Origin: Proteocatella sp041738345
Lineage (GTDB): Bacteria; Bacillota; Clostridia; Peptostreptococcales; Filifactoraceae
Reading direction: 5' to 3'
Assembly: GCA_041738345.1 (NCBI GenBank)
Contig: JBGSPX010000009.1
Span: forward strand, 1-64,000
Length of the DNA stretch: 64,000 bases
The notes below the pieces were generated by a model. The model searched no databases and was not told the DNA's origin. It was given only the letters and a program-made list of their open reading frames with translations. The translations under genes were made by a program, and so were the position numbers. Every line of letters starts with the position of its first letter. The first letter of the stretch is position 1. Below are positions 1 through 8,209 of the stretch, one piece after another.

Positions 1-285
1 AAACATATCCAACCACAACTTGCATTTGCAAAAGAAAACGGAATAGAGATTGTATTTGGAAATCCACAAGATGAGATTCCAGGTAAAAATATAGTACTTC
101 CAGCACATCCATCAATGATAAAAATAAAAGATATGGATATGGCAAAGCTTAGAAGATCGCTAATCAAGAATGCATTAGAAATGACAGGAAAAACTCCTAC
201 AGAAGAAGACATCGAATACTTGGCTAAAGAGACTAAAACTGATGTGGAATTTGTAAAAAATGCATTAAACGAACTTAAAAAATAG
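1..285 (+). CDS. ortB: 2-amino-4-oxopentanoate thiolase, beta subunit (3' fragment)
   Basis: The open frame enters from the left edge and ends at TAG 283-285, giving the last 94 residues of a longer protein. OrtAB cleaves 2-amino-4-oxopentanoate with CoA to acetyl-CoA and D-alanine in oxidative ornithine degradation, and OrtB is the PLP-binding subunit related to threonine synthase. The visible part has no catalytic lysine. The call rests on the position 30 bp upstream of oraS, as in known ornithine clusters (ord-ortA-ortB-oraS-oraE), and on the C-terminal sequence, which looks like this family. The product is inferred mainly from context. Confidence 0.72.
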   Translation, partial: KHIQPQLAFAKENGIEIVFGNPQDEIPGKNIVLPAHPSMIKIKDMDMAKLRRSLIKNALEMTGKTPTEEDIEYLAKETKTDVEFVKNALNELKK

Positions 286-315
286 ATTTTAAAGTAAAAT
301 CAGGAGGATTAATAA

Positions 316-681
316 ATGAAAAGAGCAGACGATTTCGCTCAAAGAAGAGCACATCTTTCAAACTTAAGTGATCAGGAACTATATGAAAAATTTTGGGCAC
401 TTGCAAGTGATATAGTAGATCCATTACTTGAACTTGGAGAAAAAAATACAAGTCCAGCAGTAGAAAGATCAGTGCTTTTAAGAATGGGATTTTCATCAAT
501 TGAGGCAAAATCAATTGTTGATGGTGTAATAGATAGAGGACTTATGGGAAAAGGTGCAGGGCATGTAGTATACAAACTTGCAAAATCTCAAAATATAAAA
601 GTAAGAGAAGCTGGAGTTGCACTTGCTGAAGGAAAACTTTGGACAGAGGCAGTGGCACTATTCAAAGGAGGTAACAAATAA
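316..681 (+). CDS. oraS: D-ornithine 4,5-aminomutase, small subunit OraS
   Basis: 121 aa, the usual length of OraS. It is the small subunit of the adenosylcobalamin- and PLP-dependent enzyme that moves the terminal amino group of D-ornithine from C5 to C4, giving 2,4-diaminopentanoate. The small subunit is needed for a stable complex with OraE. The start is an ATG preceded by AGGAGG at 302-307. The stop codon overlaps the oraE start by one base (TAATG), a sign of translational coupling between the two subunits. The sequence is largely helical and has no signal peptide, so the protein is cytoplasmic. Confidence 0.93.
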   Translation: MKRADDFAQRRAHLSNLSDQELYEKFWALASDIVDPLLELGEKNTSPAVERSVLLRMGFSSIEAKSIVDGVIDRGLMGKGAGHVVYKLAKSQNIKVREAGVALAEGKLWTEAVALFKGGNK

Positions 682-2909
682 TGTCAGAGATGAAATTAGT
701 TCCAAATGAAAAACTAGACATAGAAAATATATTAAAAGATCTTGAGTCATATAGACCTAAAAGAAGAGGGTGGACTTGGAGAGAATCAAATAAGGGAGAA
801 CAATTAGGTCCATTTACATTTAATGATTGTTCAAAACCTTTGAAAAACAGTGTACCACTACCATCAGCAAAATACTTTGATAATATAGATCCACAGCCAA
901 TGCCAGTTATAACAACAGAAGTAGCATCTGGAAGATTTGAAGATGATATAAGACGTATGAGAATGGCGGCTTGGCATGGAGCTGACCATATAATGGTTAT
1001 AAGAACTGCTGGACAGTCTCACTTTGATGGGCTGATAGAAGGAACACCTCAAGGTGTTGGTGGAGTACCTATAACTAGAAAACAAGTTAGAGCACAAAGA
1101 AAAGCACTTGATTTAATAGAAGAGGAAGTTGGACGTCCAATAAACTACCATTCTTATGTATCAGGAGTTGCTGGCCCAGATGTTGCGGTAATGTTTGCAG
1201 AAGAAGGAATAAATGGAGCGCATCAAGATCCACAGTACAATGTACTTTATAGAAATATAAATATGATAAGATCTTTCGTAGATGCTTGTGAGTCTAAAAA
1301 AATAATGACTTGGGCAGATATCGCTCAAATAGATGGAGCGCATAATGCAAATGCTACGGCAAGAGAAGCTTGGAAAGTAATGCCAGAACTTATGGTGCAA
1401 CATGCTTTAAACTCAATGTTTTCAGCAAAAGTGGGAATGAAAAAGTCAAATATTTGCCTTTCAACAGTTCCACCAACTGCACCACCAGCACCATGTATGT
1501 ACCTTGACCTTCCTTATGCTGTAGCACTTAGAGAGATTTTCAAAGAGTACAGAATGAGAGCACAGATGAATACAAAATATATGGATTCATCAACAAGAGA
1601 AGCTACAGTAACACATGTACTTAATCTTCTTACATCAAAACTTACAAGTGCAGATATTCAATCTACAATCACTCCAGATGAAGGTAGAAACGTGCCATGG
1701 CATATAAATAACATAGAGGCTTGTGATACAGCAAAACAAGCACTTGTTGGTATGGATGGGCTTATGGAAATGGTTGAACTTAAAAATGAAGGTATTTTAA
1801 GAGATAGAGTAAGAGAAATAAAAGAAAGAGCTGTATTATTCTTAGAAGAAATTAAAGAAGTAGGTGGATTTTTCCATGCAGTTGAGCAAGGCTTCTTTGT
1901 AGATTCAGGATGCTATCCAGAAAGAAATGGAGATGGAATTGCAAGACAGATAGAAGGCGGCGTGGGTGCTGGAACTGTATATGAAAGAGATGAAGATTAT
2001 ATGGCACCAGTTACTGCACACTTTGGTTACAACAATGTGGCGCAGTACGATGCTTCAGCAGTTGGAAATCCATCAGCACTAATTGGAGGATGTACATTTG
2101 AAGATCCAGATAAAATAATTTACATTGACGAGCTTGATGAAACAGATAATGTAAATGTAAGAATGGAAGAGACTAAAGAACTTAGAAATTCTCCTCTTGT
2201 AAAACCAGAAGTAGAGTGGATGGGTGATGGAATAGTTCTTCTTACAATGTTCTTGCCAGTAGAAAAAAGAGTTGCGGAATTTGCAGGACTTGAAATCGCT
2301 AAAAAACTAAACCTTGAAGATCCAGAAGTTATATCAAGAGAAATTATGCAAGAAGCTGAAGGAACAAGAATAGAAATCAAAGGTAGAGTAGGATTTACAA
2401 TAGATACAAGTACATTAGTAATACCTCCAGAACAAAAAATACTTTCTGATGCAGAAATAAGAGCTGATATTGAGGCACAGCCGATGAAAATAGTTTGTGG
2501 AACAGTTGGAGAAGATGAGCATTCAGTTGGACTAAGAGAAGTAATAGATATTAAACATGGGGGAATTGAAAGATTCGGTATCGAAGTTCACTATCTTGGA
2601 ACTTCAGTTCCAGTAGAAAAACTAGTAGATGCGGCAATAGAGCTTAATGCAGATGCAATTCTAGCTTCTACAATAATTTCTCATGATAATATTCACTACA
2701 AAAATATGAAGAGAATTCATGAACTTGCAGTAGAAAAAGGAATAAGAGATAAAGTTATGATAGCGGCAGGTGGAACTCAAGTAACTCCAGAAATAGCAGT
2801 ACAAAATGGTGTAGATGCTGGATTTGGAAGAGGTTCAAAAGGCGTTAATGTGGCAACATTCCTTGTTGAAAGAAGACGAGAAATGAAAGCGATGAAAGAA
2901 GGTAAATAG
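681..2909 (+). CDS. oraE: D-ornithine 4,5-aminomutase, large subunit OraE
   Basis: 742 aa, the catalytic subunit carrying a PLP-binding TIM barrel followed by a C-terminal Rossmann-like cobalamin domain. The base-off/His-on motif DxHxxG is visible as DEHSVG, with the cobalt-ligating His at residue 614. Lys625 lies 11 residues later, the same spacing as His618 and Lys629 in the Clostridium sticklandii enzyme, where that lysine forms the PLP Schiff base. The C-terminal glycine-rich stretches (IAAGGTQ, GFGRGSKG) fit the nucleotide-tail pocket of a B12 domain. It is translationally coupled to oraS. The enzyme depends on cobalamin, which links it to the riboswitch-controlled genes starting at 5714. 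Confidence 0.96.
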   Translation: MSEMKLVPNEKLDIENILKDLESYRPKRRGWTWRESNKGEQLGPFTFNDCSKPLKNSVPLPSAKYFDNIDPQPMPVITTEVASGRFEDDIRRMRMAAWHGADHIMVIRTAGQSHFDGLIEGTPQGVGGVPITRKQVRAQRKALDLIEEEVGRPINYHSYVSGVAGPDVAVMFAEEGINGAHQDPQYNVLYRNINMIRSFVDACESKKIMTWADIAQIDGAHNANATAREAWKVMPELMVQHALNSMFSAKVGMKKSNICLSTVPPTAPPAPCMYLDLPYAVALREIFKEYRMRAQMNTKYMDSSTREATVTHVLNLLTSKLTSADIQSTITPDEGRNVPWHINNIEACDTAKQALVGMDGLMEMVELKNEGILRDRVREIKERAVLFLEEIKEVGGFFHAVEQGFFVDSGCYPERNGDGIARQIEGGVGAGTVYERDEDYMAPVTAHFGYNNVAQYDASAVGNPSALIGGCTFEDPDKIIYIDELDETDNVNVRMEETKELRNSPLVKPEVEWMGDGIVLLTMFLPVEKRVAEFAGLEIAKKLNLEDPEVISREIMQEAEGTRIEIKGRVGFTIDTSTLVIPPEQKILSDAEIRADIEAQPMKIVCGTVGEDEHSVGLREVIDIKHGGIERFGIEVHYLGTSVPVEKLVDAAIELNADAILASTIISHDNIHYKNMKRIHELAVEKGIRDKVMIAAGGTQVTPEIAVQNGVDAGFGRGSKGVNVATFLVERRREMKAMKEGK

Positions 2910-4319
2910 ATGAGAGTTGACGTATTAGTTGCCGAGATAGGGTCTACTACTACGGTTGTCAACGCTTTCAATGATATAGCTACCCCTGATCCTAAGTTTG
3001 TAGGTCAGGGGCAAGCTCCAACCTCAGTACTAGATGGAGATGTAAGAATAGGGCTAAAAGGAGCAATTGACGACCTTGCAAATAATCTTGGTACAGAAAA
3101 AATCGAGTATGATGAAATGCTGGCTACTTCAAGTGCTGCTGGAGGTCTAAAGATGACAGTTCACGGACTAGTATTTGATATGACAGCAAGAGCGGCAAAA
3201 GAAGCAGCGCTTGGAGCAGGCGCTATAATCCATCAAGTAACGGCTGGAAAGTTAAGAAGAACGGATTTAAAAAAAATAAAAGATATAAAGCCTAATATAA
3301 TCCTTATAGCTGGCGGCGTAGATTATGGGGAAAGAGATACAGCACTTTATAATGCAGAGCTTATAAGTGAATTAGGCTTGGATATACCTATAATATACGC
3401 AGGCAATATAGAAAATAAAGAAGAAATTCAATTAATATTTGAAGAAACTCATGCAAGCACAAGACTTTATTCTGTGGACAATGTTTATCCTAAAATTGAT
3501 GAACTTAATGTAGAACCAACAAGAAAAGTAATTCAAGATGCATTTGAAGATCATATAATACATGCCCCTGGAATGGAGCACGTAAGAGATATGGTCAATG
3601 GTCCTATAATTCCAACGCCTGGAGCGGTAATGGAGTGTGCAAAGTTACTATACGAATATATAGGTGATTTAATAGTCCTTGATGTTGGCGGAGCAACGAC
3701 AGATTTACATTCAGTAACTGCGGGTTCAGAGGAGATTTCAAGAATACAGGTAAGTCCAGAGCCTTTAGCAAAAAGAACGGTTGAGGGAGACTTGGGAGTA
3801 TATGTAAATATGCCTAATATTGTAAAGGTTTTAGGAAAAGATAAGCTTAAAGAAGAACTTCAAATAGACATTGATAAGGTTATGGCAGAATATAAAGCTA
3901 TACCTAAAAATGAAGAAGAGATTAGATTTGTTGAAAGACTGGCTTTAGAAGCGGTACTTAAAGCAGTTGAAAGACATGCGGGGAAAATACGATATGTTTA
4001 CGGACCATCGGGGAGAAATACTTTAGCAGAAGGAAAAGATCTTTCGCAGGTTAAATATATAATAGGTACTGGGGGAGCACTTACGAGATTGCCAAAACGA
4101 GTAGAAATAATGAAACAAATTGCTAGACATAATGAAAGTGGAATGTTATTATTCCCAAATACAGATGCGCAGATACTTGTAGAAAATGACTATATAATGG
4201 CATCACTTGGGGTACTTTCCAAAAAGCATGAAAAAGCGGCAATTAAACTTTTGGCAAAAAGCTTAAATATTGATATTCCTGAAAAGAAAAGGAGCGAACA
4301 AAAATGTATCCAAGATTAG
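2910..4319 (+). CDS. GlmL/MutL-family ATPase, probable aminomutase chaperone or reactivase
   Basis: 469 aa. The N terminus (AEIGSTTTVVNAF) is the phosphate-1 motif of the ASKHA (actin/Hsp70) ATPase fold, and LDVGGATTDLHS near residue 255 is the second phosphate motif. This matches the GlmL/MutL family found next to glutamate mutase and other B12-dependent aminomutases. In diol dehydratase, an ASKHA protein releases inactivated cobalamin. A similar reactivating role on OraSE is inferred here and was not tested. The ATG directly follows the oraE stop codon with no gap, so expression is tightly coupled. The name MutL here has nothing to do with mismatch repair. Confidence 0.86.
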   Translation: MRVDVLVAEIGSTTTVVNAFNDIATPDPKFVGQGQAPTSVLDGDVRIGLKGAIDDLANNLGTEKIEYDEMLATSSAAGGLKMTVHGLVFDMTARAAKEAALGAGAIIHQVTAGKLRRTDLKKIKDIKPNIILIAGGVDYGERDTALYNAELISELGLDIPIIYAGNIENKEEIQLIFEETHASTRLYSVDNVYPKIDELNVEPTRKVIQDAFEDHIIHAPGMEHVRDMVNGPIIPTPGAVMECAKLLYEYIGDLIVLDVGGATTDLHSVTAGSEEISRIQVSPEPLAKRTVEGDLGVYVNMPNIVKVLGKDKLKEELQIDIDKVMAEYKAIPKNEEEIRFVERLALEAVLKAVERHAGKIRYVYGPSGRNTLAEGKDLSQVKYIIGTGGALTRLPKRVEIMKQIARHNESGMLLFPNTDAQILVENDYIMASLGVLSKKHEKAAIKLLAKSLNIDIPEKKRSEQKCIQD

Positions 4320-5371
4320 TCATCGACTTAGAAAAAATAAAGGACAATGTTCGTGTAATGAGAAAGCTTACAGATAAAGCCAATTGTGAGCTTGGACTTG
4401 TTACAAAATCTTTTTGTGCAGACAATGAAATTGTAAAGGCTATGGACAGCGTAGGCATAGATTTTTTTGCAGATGCAAGAATTCAAAATATAGCATCCTA
4501 TGGAGAGACAAAAACTCCCAAAATGCTACTTAGACTTCCTCAGCATTGCGAAATCGAGCAGGTAGTTAGGCATGCCGATATGAGTTTAAATTCAGAACTT
4601 AGCACTATAAAAATGCTAGATGAAGAGTCTGCAAAACAAGGAAAAATTCATAAGATTGTACTTATGATAGATTTAGGTGATTTGAGAGAAGGTATATTTT
4701 TTGAAGATGAAGCTGTTATAATGGATACTGTTAAGCAAATATTAGCTTTAAAGAATATAAAACTTCATGGAATAGGCGTTAATCTTACTTGTTATGGGGC
4801 AGTTATTCCAAAATATGATAACCTGTCTAAACTAGTAGAAATAGCTAAAAAAATAGAAGCTAAATTTGATATTAAGCTTGAAATGATATCTGGAGGAAAC
4901 TCTAGTTCTATATATCTTATAGATAAGGGAGAACTGCCAGAGGGAATAAACAGCTTGAGAATTGGAGAAGCATTTGTTTTAGGAAATGAAACCGCTTATG
5001 GAGAAAAAGTGGAAGGCACTCATAATGATGCGATAACTTTTGAAGCTCAGATAATAGAGCTTAAGGAAAAACCAACACTTCCTATTGGCGAAATTGGACT
5101 AGATGCATTTGGGCAAAAACCATATTATGAAGATAAGGGAATTGCAAAGAGAGCTATATTGGCGGTTGGAAAACAGGATACAGACATTGATAGTATGACA
5201 CCACTTGATCCAGATATAGAAATTCTAGGTGCAAGTTCAGACCACATGATAATGAATATGACTGATTCAAAAATAGACTATAAAGTTGGAGATATAGTTA
5301 AATTTAAACTTGGTTATGGAGGACTTTTGAAACTATCAACAAGCAAGTATGTAGATAGAGTATATAAATAA
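4304..5371 (+). CDS. orr: Ornithine racemase (PLP, alanine-racemase fold)
   Basis: 355 aa. It interconverts L- and D-ornithine, supplying D-ornithine to OraSE. The alanine-racemase type III barrel starts at once (MYPRLVIDLEKI), and Lys35 in LVTKSF is the expected PLP lysine. Downstream motifs (GVNLTCYG, SGGNSSSIYL, LRIGEAFVLG) fit the Orr/YhfX-like family. The gene overlaps the end of the GlmL-like gene by 16 bp, with an AAAGGAG ribosome site at 4288-4294. It is the last gene of the ornithine operon. No clear terminator follows before the next promoter at 5388. Confidence 0.93.
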   Translation: MYPRLVIDLEKIKDNVRVMRKLTDKANCELGLVTKSFCADNEIVKAMDSVGIDFFADARIQNIASYGETKTPKMLLRLPQHCEIEQVVRHADMSLNSELSTIKMLDEESAKQGKIHKIVLMIDLGDLREGIFFEDEAVIMDTVKQILALKNIKLHGIGVNLTCYGAVIPKYDNLSKLVEIAKKIEAKFDIKLEMISGGNSSSIYLIDKGELPEGINSLRIGEAFVLGNETAYGEKVEGTHNDAITFEAQIIELKEKPTLPIGEIGLDAFGQKPYYEDKGIAKRAILAVGKQDTDIDSMTPLDPDIEILGASSDHMIMNMTDSKIDYKVGDIVKFKLGYGGLLKLSTSKYVDRVYK

Positions 5372-5387
5372 TTAAATTAATTTAAAT

Positions 5388-5416
5388 TTGACAAAGTTTG
5401 ACTTAATAAGTATAAT
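5388..5416 (+). promoter_or_regulatory. Strong sigma-A promoter for the first B12 operon
   Basis: A perfect TTGACA at 5388-5393 and a perfect TATAAT at 5411-5416 are separated by 17 bp. Transcription would start near 5423, just ahead of the cobalamin aptamer. A consensus promoter combined with a riboswitch means that control of this operon is probably mostly after initiation. Confidence 0.88.
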
Positions 5417-5431
5417 AAAATTAATATTGTA

Positions 5432-5695
5432 AATGGTTAGGGAATTGGGTGAAAAACCCAAACAGACCTGCTGCCGTGATAAACGAGCTTTTTTTTAGGA
5501 TAAAATCCAGCCACTGGGAAACTGGGAAGGCAAAAAAAGCGCTTGAGTTTTAAGTCGGAATACCTGCCATTTATTTTTTGCGTAGTTAGCTTCACAGGGA
5601 ATTGAAGTGCGCAGGTTTTTTGCCAATATTTTGAATGCAAATTAATCTGATGATGCTTTGATTTCTTTAAGTAGAAATTCAAAGTATTTTTTTTT
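5432..5695 (+). promoter_or_regulatory. Cobalamin riboswitch 1
   Basis: The conserved core elements appear in order: GGGAATT..GGTGAAA..CCC, then CAGACCTGCTGCCGTGAT, then GCCACTGGGAAACTGGGAAGG, and the B12 box AAGTCGGAATACCTGCC at 5552-5568. A small hairpin follows near 5590-5610 (CTTCACAGGGAATTGAAG) that fits the regulatory kissing-loop stem. The expression platform is the intrinsic terminator at 5655-5695. By family behaviour, adenosyl- or another cobalamin would stop transcription, so the operon should be on when B12 is scarce. Confidence 0.95.
5655..5695 (+). terminator. Attenuator terminator of riboswitch 1
   Basis: The stem CTTTGA-TTTCT pairs with AGAAA-T-TCAAAG and is followed by a run of ten T (5686-5695). 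It sits 5 bp upstream of the ribosome site of the next gene, the normal place for a riboswitch-controlled terminator. Confidence 0.88.
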
Positions 5696-5713
5696 GGAAA
5701 AAAGGAGATTGTT

Positions 5714-6691
5714 ATGAAAATTAACAAAAGATTATTGTCGGTTTTAATGGTTTTAATTATGGCATTTACTAATATTACATCGGTTTTTGCATATACAGAT
5801 AAAGATGTAAATTCTAAAATTAAATCCACTTCAAGCTACATATTAAGTACGGTAAAAGAACCTGTTCCAGGCTCAATTGGAGGAGAATGGGCAGTACTAG
5901 GACTTTCTAGAGCGGGGATATCTGTTCCGAAAAACTATTATGAAAATTACTATAAGAAGGTAGAAGCTAATGTCAAAAAAACAAAGGGAGAACTTCATAA
6001 TAAAAAATACACAGAATACTCTAGAACTATAATTGCACTTAGTGCTATAGGAAAAGACCCGTCAAATGTAGGTGGATATAACCTTTTAGAAAAGCTAGGA
6101 GATTTTGATAAAACTGTATGGCAGGGAATTAATGGACCGATATTTGCACTTATAGCCCTTGATACTAAAAATTATAAAATTCCACAAAATAAGGAAGCTA
6201 AAACTCAAGCTACTAGAGAACTCTATATAAAAGAAATTTTAAAGCAACAATTAAAAGATGGAGGATTTGCCCTTACTGGAGAAAAAGCAGATGCTGATAT
6301 AACTGCGATGGCGCTTCAAGCATTATCAAAATACCAAAACAAAAAAGAAGTTAAACATGCTACTGAAAAAGCACTTAATTGTCTTTCAAAGATGCAAAAT
6401 AAAGATGGAGGATATGAAAGCTGGGGAAGTGCTAATTTAGAAAGTAGTGCTCAGGTACTTACTGCATTATGTGAGCTTGGGATAAGTCCAAAGGATAAAC
6501 GCTTTGTAAAAAATGGAAATACGGTAATTGATAATATGATGACATTTTATACAAAAGAAGGCTTTATTCATACAAAAGATGGAAGTGGAAATTCTATGAT
6601 GTCCACAGAACAGGCGTTTTATGCACTTGTTTCATATCAAAGACTTACAGAGGGAAAAAGCTCATTATACAGAATGAGCGATGTAAAATAG
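5714..6691 (+). CDS. Secreted alpha6/alpha6-toroid protein, transcobalamin alpha-domain-like
   Basis: 325 aa with a signal peptide (residues 1-26, cleavage after VFA). The rest consists of helical repeats like those of prenyltransferase/terpene-cyclase toroids, with motifs DADITAMALQAL, DGGYESWGSAN and SSAQVLTALCELG. The same domain is found inside the two large SLH proteins at 10692 and 15435, and all three end in an xxYxMSDV motif. Intrinsic factor and transcobalamin have an N-terminal domain of this fold that binds cobalamin with a separate beta domain. No enzymatic aspartate motif of a prenyltransferase was recognised. It is the first gene behind a cobalamin riboswitch, with AAAGGAG at 5701-5707. 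Cobalamin binding is inferred from fold, partner and regulation. Confidence 0.78.
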   Translation: MKINKRLLSVLMVLIMAFTNITSVFAYTDKDVNSKIKSTSSYILSTVKEPVPGSIGGEWAVLGLSRAGISVPKNYYENYYKKVEANVKKTKGELHNKKYTEYSRTIIALSAIGKDPSNVGGYNLLEKLGDFDKTVWQGINGPIFALIALDTKNYKIPQNKEAKTQATRELYIKEILKQQLKDGGFALTGEKADADITAMALQALSKYQNKKEVKHATEKALNCLSKMQNKDGGYESWGSANLESSAQVLTALCELGISPKDKRFVKNGNTVIDNMMTFYTKEGFIHTKDGSGNSMMSTEQAFYALVSYQRLTEGKSSLYRMSDVK

Positions 6692-6717
6692 TTAGATATA
6701 AATAGAAAGGTTTTTAA

Positions 6718-7323
6718 ATGAGAAAAAAATTAATATTAATTTTATTTGTATGCATTATGGTAATTACAAATACAGTACTGCTTTCTGGATGCAAAGACTC
6801 TAAAGGCACAGACCAAATTACAGAAGGGCAAGATCAGTATCATACTGACCCAATTCCAGAAGGAAAGCCTAAACCTGTAGAGCCTCAGAATGCAAAAGTA
6901 ACGGATAAGAAAATGCACTGCACTTTATCTATTGAATGTAGCACTATACTTGATAATATGAAAGATTTAGATGAAGAAAAAATAGAACTTGTTCCAGAAG
7001 ACGGAATAATTTTTGCAAAAAAAGAGGTTGAATTTAAGGAAGGTGAATCTGTATTTGATGTTTTAAAAAGAGAAACTCAAAATAATAAAATTCATATGGA
7101 ATTTGTGGATACCCCTATGTACAACTCAGCGTATATAGAAGGCATAAATAATCTTTATGAATTTGACTGTGGAAATCTTTCAGGGTGGATGTATAAAGTA
7201 AATGATTGGTTTCCAAACTATGGCTGTAGCAGATATCAGCTTAAAGATGGTGATGTTGTAGAGTGGGTTTATACTTGTGATTTAGGAAGAGATGTTGGAG
7301 GGTATTTTTTTGAAGATGAGTAG
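6718..7323 (+). CDS. DUF4430 lipoprotein, transcobalamin beta-domain-like
   Basis: 201 aa. A lipoprotein signal with lipobox LSGC puts the lipidated Cys at residue 25. After a charged linker, one DUF4430 domain (about residues 90-200) shows EGESVFDVL, the hallmark SGWMYKVN, and a Y-L-DGD-VEW strand. DUF4430 corresponds to the C-terminal domain of intrinsic factor and transcobalamin. It lies 26 bp after the secreted alpha6/alpha6 gene, with GAAAGG as ribosome site. The simplest reading is a membrane-anchored beta half that pairs with the secreted alpha half and hands cobalamin to the ECF transporter encoded next. Confidence 0.82.
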   Translation: MRKKLILILFVCIMVITNTVLLSGCKDSKGTDQITEGQDQYHTDPIPEGKPKPVEPQNAKVTDKKMHCTLSIECSTILDNMKDLDEEKIELVPEDGIIFAKKEVEFKEGESVFDVLKRETQNNKIHMEFVDTPMYNSAYIEGINNLYEFDCGNLSGWMYKVNDWFPNYGCSRYQLKDGDVVEWVYTCDLGRDVGGYFFEDE

Positions 7324-8209
7324 AGATGAATTTTCAAGATATCATCCTATTATAAATATGATTTATTTTGTATCGGTTATATCATTTGGAATGTTTTTTC
7401 TGCATCCGCTATGTTTAGGGATAACTCTTTTTTCAAGTTTTGCATATTCGATTTATCTAAATGGAAAAAAAGCGTTACTATTTAATCTAAAATATATGAT
7501 TCCTATGTTAATTATGACAGCTTTAATAAATCCCGCTTTTAATCATGAAGGCGCAACGATAATAAAATATCTAGATAATGGCAATCCTGTAACGCTTGAA
7601 TCTATAACTTATGGAATTGCATCATCGGTTATGCTCATATCTATAATAATGTGGTTTTCCTGCTATAACAAGGTTATGACTTCGGATAAATTTATATATA
7701 TTTTTGGAAGAATAATTCCAGCGCTTTCGCTGATTTTCTCTATGGTGCTCAGATTTGTGCCACGCTTTAAAGCTCAGATGAAGCAGATATCATATTCTCA
7801 AAAGTGTGTAGGAAGAGATGTTTCTAATGGGAGATTTATAGACAGAGTTAAGCATGGCGTAAATATAGTATCAATAATGATGACCTGGGCATTTGAAAAT
7901 TCAATAGAAACCGCGGATTCAATGAAAGCGAGAGGTTATGGGCTAAAAGGAAGAACCGCTTTTTCAATATTTATTTTTAATAGAAGAGATAAAATCGCAC
8001 TTATTATAATTTCTGCTTTAAGTTTAGCGGTAATTATAAGTGCAAATTTAGGAGCCTATTACTACAGATATTTTCCATCTATGAAAGGAATTAAAGTCGA
8101 ATTTGTAACTTCGATAGCGTTTGTACTATATTTTTTATTATGCATAACCCCTTTAGCGATTAATTTATTGGAGGATTTAAAATGGAAACGTATACAATCA
8201 AAAATTTGA
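7316..8209 (+). CDS. ecfT: ECF transporter transmembrane coupling protein (EcfT/CbiQ family)
   Basis: 297 aa with several membrane helices in the N-terminal half and near the C terminus. It carries the coupling-helix signature SMKARGYG, the Ala-Arg-Gly motif that docks onto EcfA ATPases. The ATG at 7316 is preferred because GGAGGG lies upstream at 7297-7302. An in-frame ATG at 7292 is possible but poorly spaced from a ribosome site. The start overlaps the DUF4430 gene by 8 bp, and the end overlaps the ATPase gene by 28 bp. A cobalamin-specific role comes from the riboswitch and neighbours. The EcfT sequence itself does not set specificity. Confidence 0.9.
   Translation: MSRDEFSRYHPIINMIYFVSVISFGMFFLHPLCLGITLFSSFAYSIYLNGKKALLFNLKYMIPMLIMTALINPAFNHEGATIIKYLDNGNPVTLESITYGIASSVMLISIIMWFSCYNKVMTSDKFIYIFGRIIPALSLIFSMVLRFVPRFKAQMKQISYSQKCVGRDVSNGRFIDRVKHGVNIVSIMMTWAFENSIETADSMKARGYGLKGRTAFSIFIFNRRDKIALIIISALSLAVIISANLGAYYYRYFPSMKGIKVEFVTSIAFVLYFLLCITPLAINLLEDLKWKRIQSKI

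Noticed and set aside
5437..5829. 130-codon open frame on the minus strand across riboswitch 1
   Set aside because: It covers the conserved aptamer and terminator, has no ribosome site, and its translation looks like no protein family.
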